NCBI RefSeq assembly: GCF_002119765.1
Contig: NZ_CP021112.1
Coordinates: 5,907,616 to 5,971,615, forward strand
Direction: 5' to 3'
Source: Pseudorhodoplanes sinuspersici
Lineage (GTDB): Bacteria; Pseudomonadota; Alphaproteobacteria; Rhizobiales; Xanthobacteraceae
DNA length: 64,000 nucleotides
Below are positions 63,654 to 64,000 of this stretch, piece by piece. The translations under genes were made by a program, and so were the position numbers. Every line of letters starts with the position of its first letter. Positions within the stretch are counted from its first letter, which is position 1. The notes under the pieces were generated by a model. That model worked only from the letters and a program-made list of their open reading frames with translations. It was not told the origin of the DNA and did no database searches.

Positions 63654-63940
63654 GTCGCTTCCTTCGCGAAGAAGGCTGCGGCCTTTTTTAGGATATCCCT
63701 CTCGGCCTTGAGCTTGGCCACTTCGCGGCGCAGGCGCGCGATCTCCTGCTGCTCTGGCTTCATCTGTCCGTGGCCGGGAAAGGCCTGTGCAGGATCGGCG
63801 CCCAGCTCGCGCACCCATTTGCGCAGCACGTTCTCATGGACATCCAGGTCACGCGCTGCCTGTGCGACCGAGACCCCGCGCTCCCTGACCAGCTTTATCG
63901 CTTCAAGCTTGAACTCGCGACCAAACTTCCGTCTTTGCAT
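63650..63940 (-). CDS. IS3-family transposase orfA
   Basis: 96 residues from the ATG at 63940, with GGAGG upstream (MQRRKFGREFKLEAIKLV). Helix-turn-helix VSVAQAARDLDVHENVLRKWVRE followed by a leucine-zipper-like coiled coil (IARLRREVAKLKAERDILKKA). Normal orfA; expression of the full transposase usually needs frameshifting into orfB. Confidence 0.9.
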   Translation of the reverse strand: MQRRKFGREFKLEAIKLVRERGVSVAQAARDLDVHENVLRKWVRELGADPAQAFPGHGQMKPEQQEIARLRREVAKLKAERDILKKAAAFFAKEAT

Positions 63941-64000
63941 GGCAACCTCCGGCTTCATGAAACACCCTATCTTGGTGTCCATCAAACCGGCAGCAGCTCA

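Larger units (their letters stand above)
62761..63996 (-). mobile_element. IS3-family insertion sequence at window end
   Basis: Inverted ends CTGCTGCCGGTTCAGTGGACA at the left and CTGCTGCCGGTTTGATGGACA reading inward from 63996, about 1236 bases. It carries orfA and orfB in the usual overlapping order on the minus strand, both intact. It truncates the ABM-domain gene. A clear target duplication was not seen; only four bases remain to its right. Confidence 0.85.

Noticed and set aside
1..64000. CRISPR array, rRNA or replication origin
   Set aside because: No regularly spaced short repeats, no rRNA-like segments and no iteron or DnaA-box cluster were noticed anywhere in the window.

Overview
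The window looks like a GC-rich alphaproteobacterial chromosome, probably Hyphomicrobiales of the Bradyrhizobium/Afipia/Rhodopseudomonas type. This is inferred from codon use, the REP/BIME-like palindrome at 12468-12580, the IS families and the protein families; no rRNA or core gene is present to prove it. It is an accessory region: almost everything is uptake plus catabolism of small organic molecules, separated by mobile-element debris.

Layout. (A) 0-15.1 kb: a BMP-type binding protein and an amidohydrolase, then a NitT/TauT-type ABC transporter transcribed with a Rieske oxygenase and an FAD oxidoreductase (8.3 to 3.1 kb). A divergent LysR regulator is followed by an amidohydrolase (cytosine deaminase type), an acyl-CoA ligase, a creatininase-family amidohydrolase and a CocE/NonD hydrolase. 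(B) 17.2-25.4 kb: a Liv-type ABC transporter operon ending in a probable haem aldoxime dehydratase, a divergent LysR regulator and a nitrilase, which together make an aldoxime to nitrile to acid route. It is bracketed by 3' pieces of a tRNA-Gln-like gene. (C) 27.6-35.3 kb: a MarR regulator, a second NitT-type ABC transporter, a signal-less NMT1-like protein, a NicC-like FAD monooxygenase, a PuuE-like deacetylase and an acetamidase/formamidase; two promoters share one palindromic operator. (D) 36.6-45.8 kb: a TAXI-TRAP transporter, FMN reductase, two SDRs, a GntR regulator, a luciferase-like monooxygenase and an alpha/beta hydrolase, with TTGTATACAA-like sites at its promoters. It is bracketed by two 3' halves of tRNA-Arg(ACG). 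(E) 45.9-49 kb: broken genes (CaiB/BaiF CoA-transferase, ArdC antirestriction protein) and one intact protein of unknown function. (F) 49.8-60.5 kb: an apparent ten-gene operon (NIPSNAP protein, molybdenum hydroxylase FAD, 2Fe-2S and Mo subunits, amidohydrolase, CoxG, a frameshifted PcaD-like hydrolase and a NitT-type ABC transporter) divergent from a MocR regulator. (G) 60.7-64 kb: a tyrosine-integrase remnant, an IS5 element, a truncated ABM-domain gene and an IS3 element.

The unifying picture is a mosaic of self-contained modules, most with their own transporter, enzymes and local regulator. tRNA 3'-end scars, an integrase remnant and a 153/176-bp dispersed repeat suggest that at least modules B and D arrived by site-specific integration. 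Substrates of all modules are unassigned; only module B has a reaction sequence strongly implied by its enzymes.
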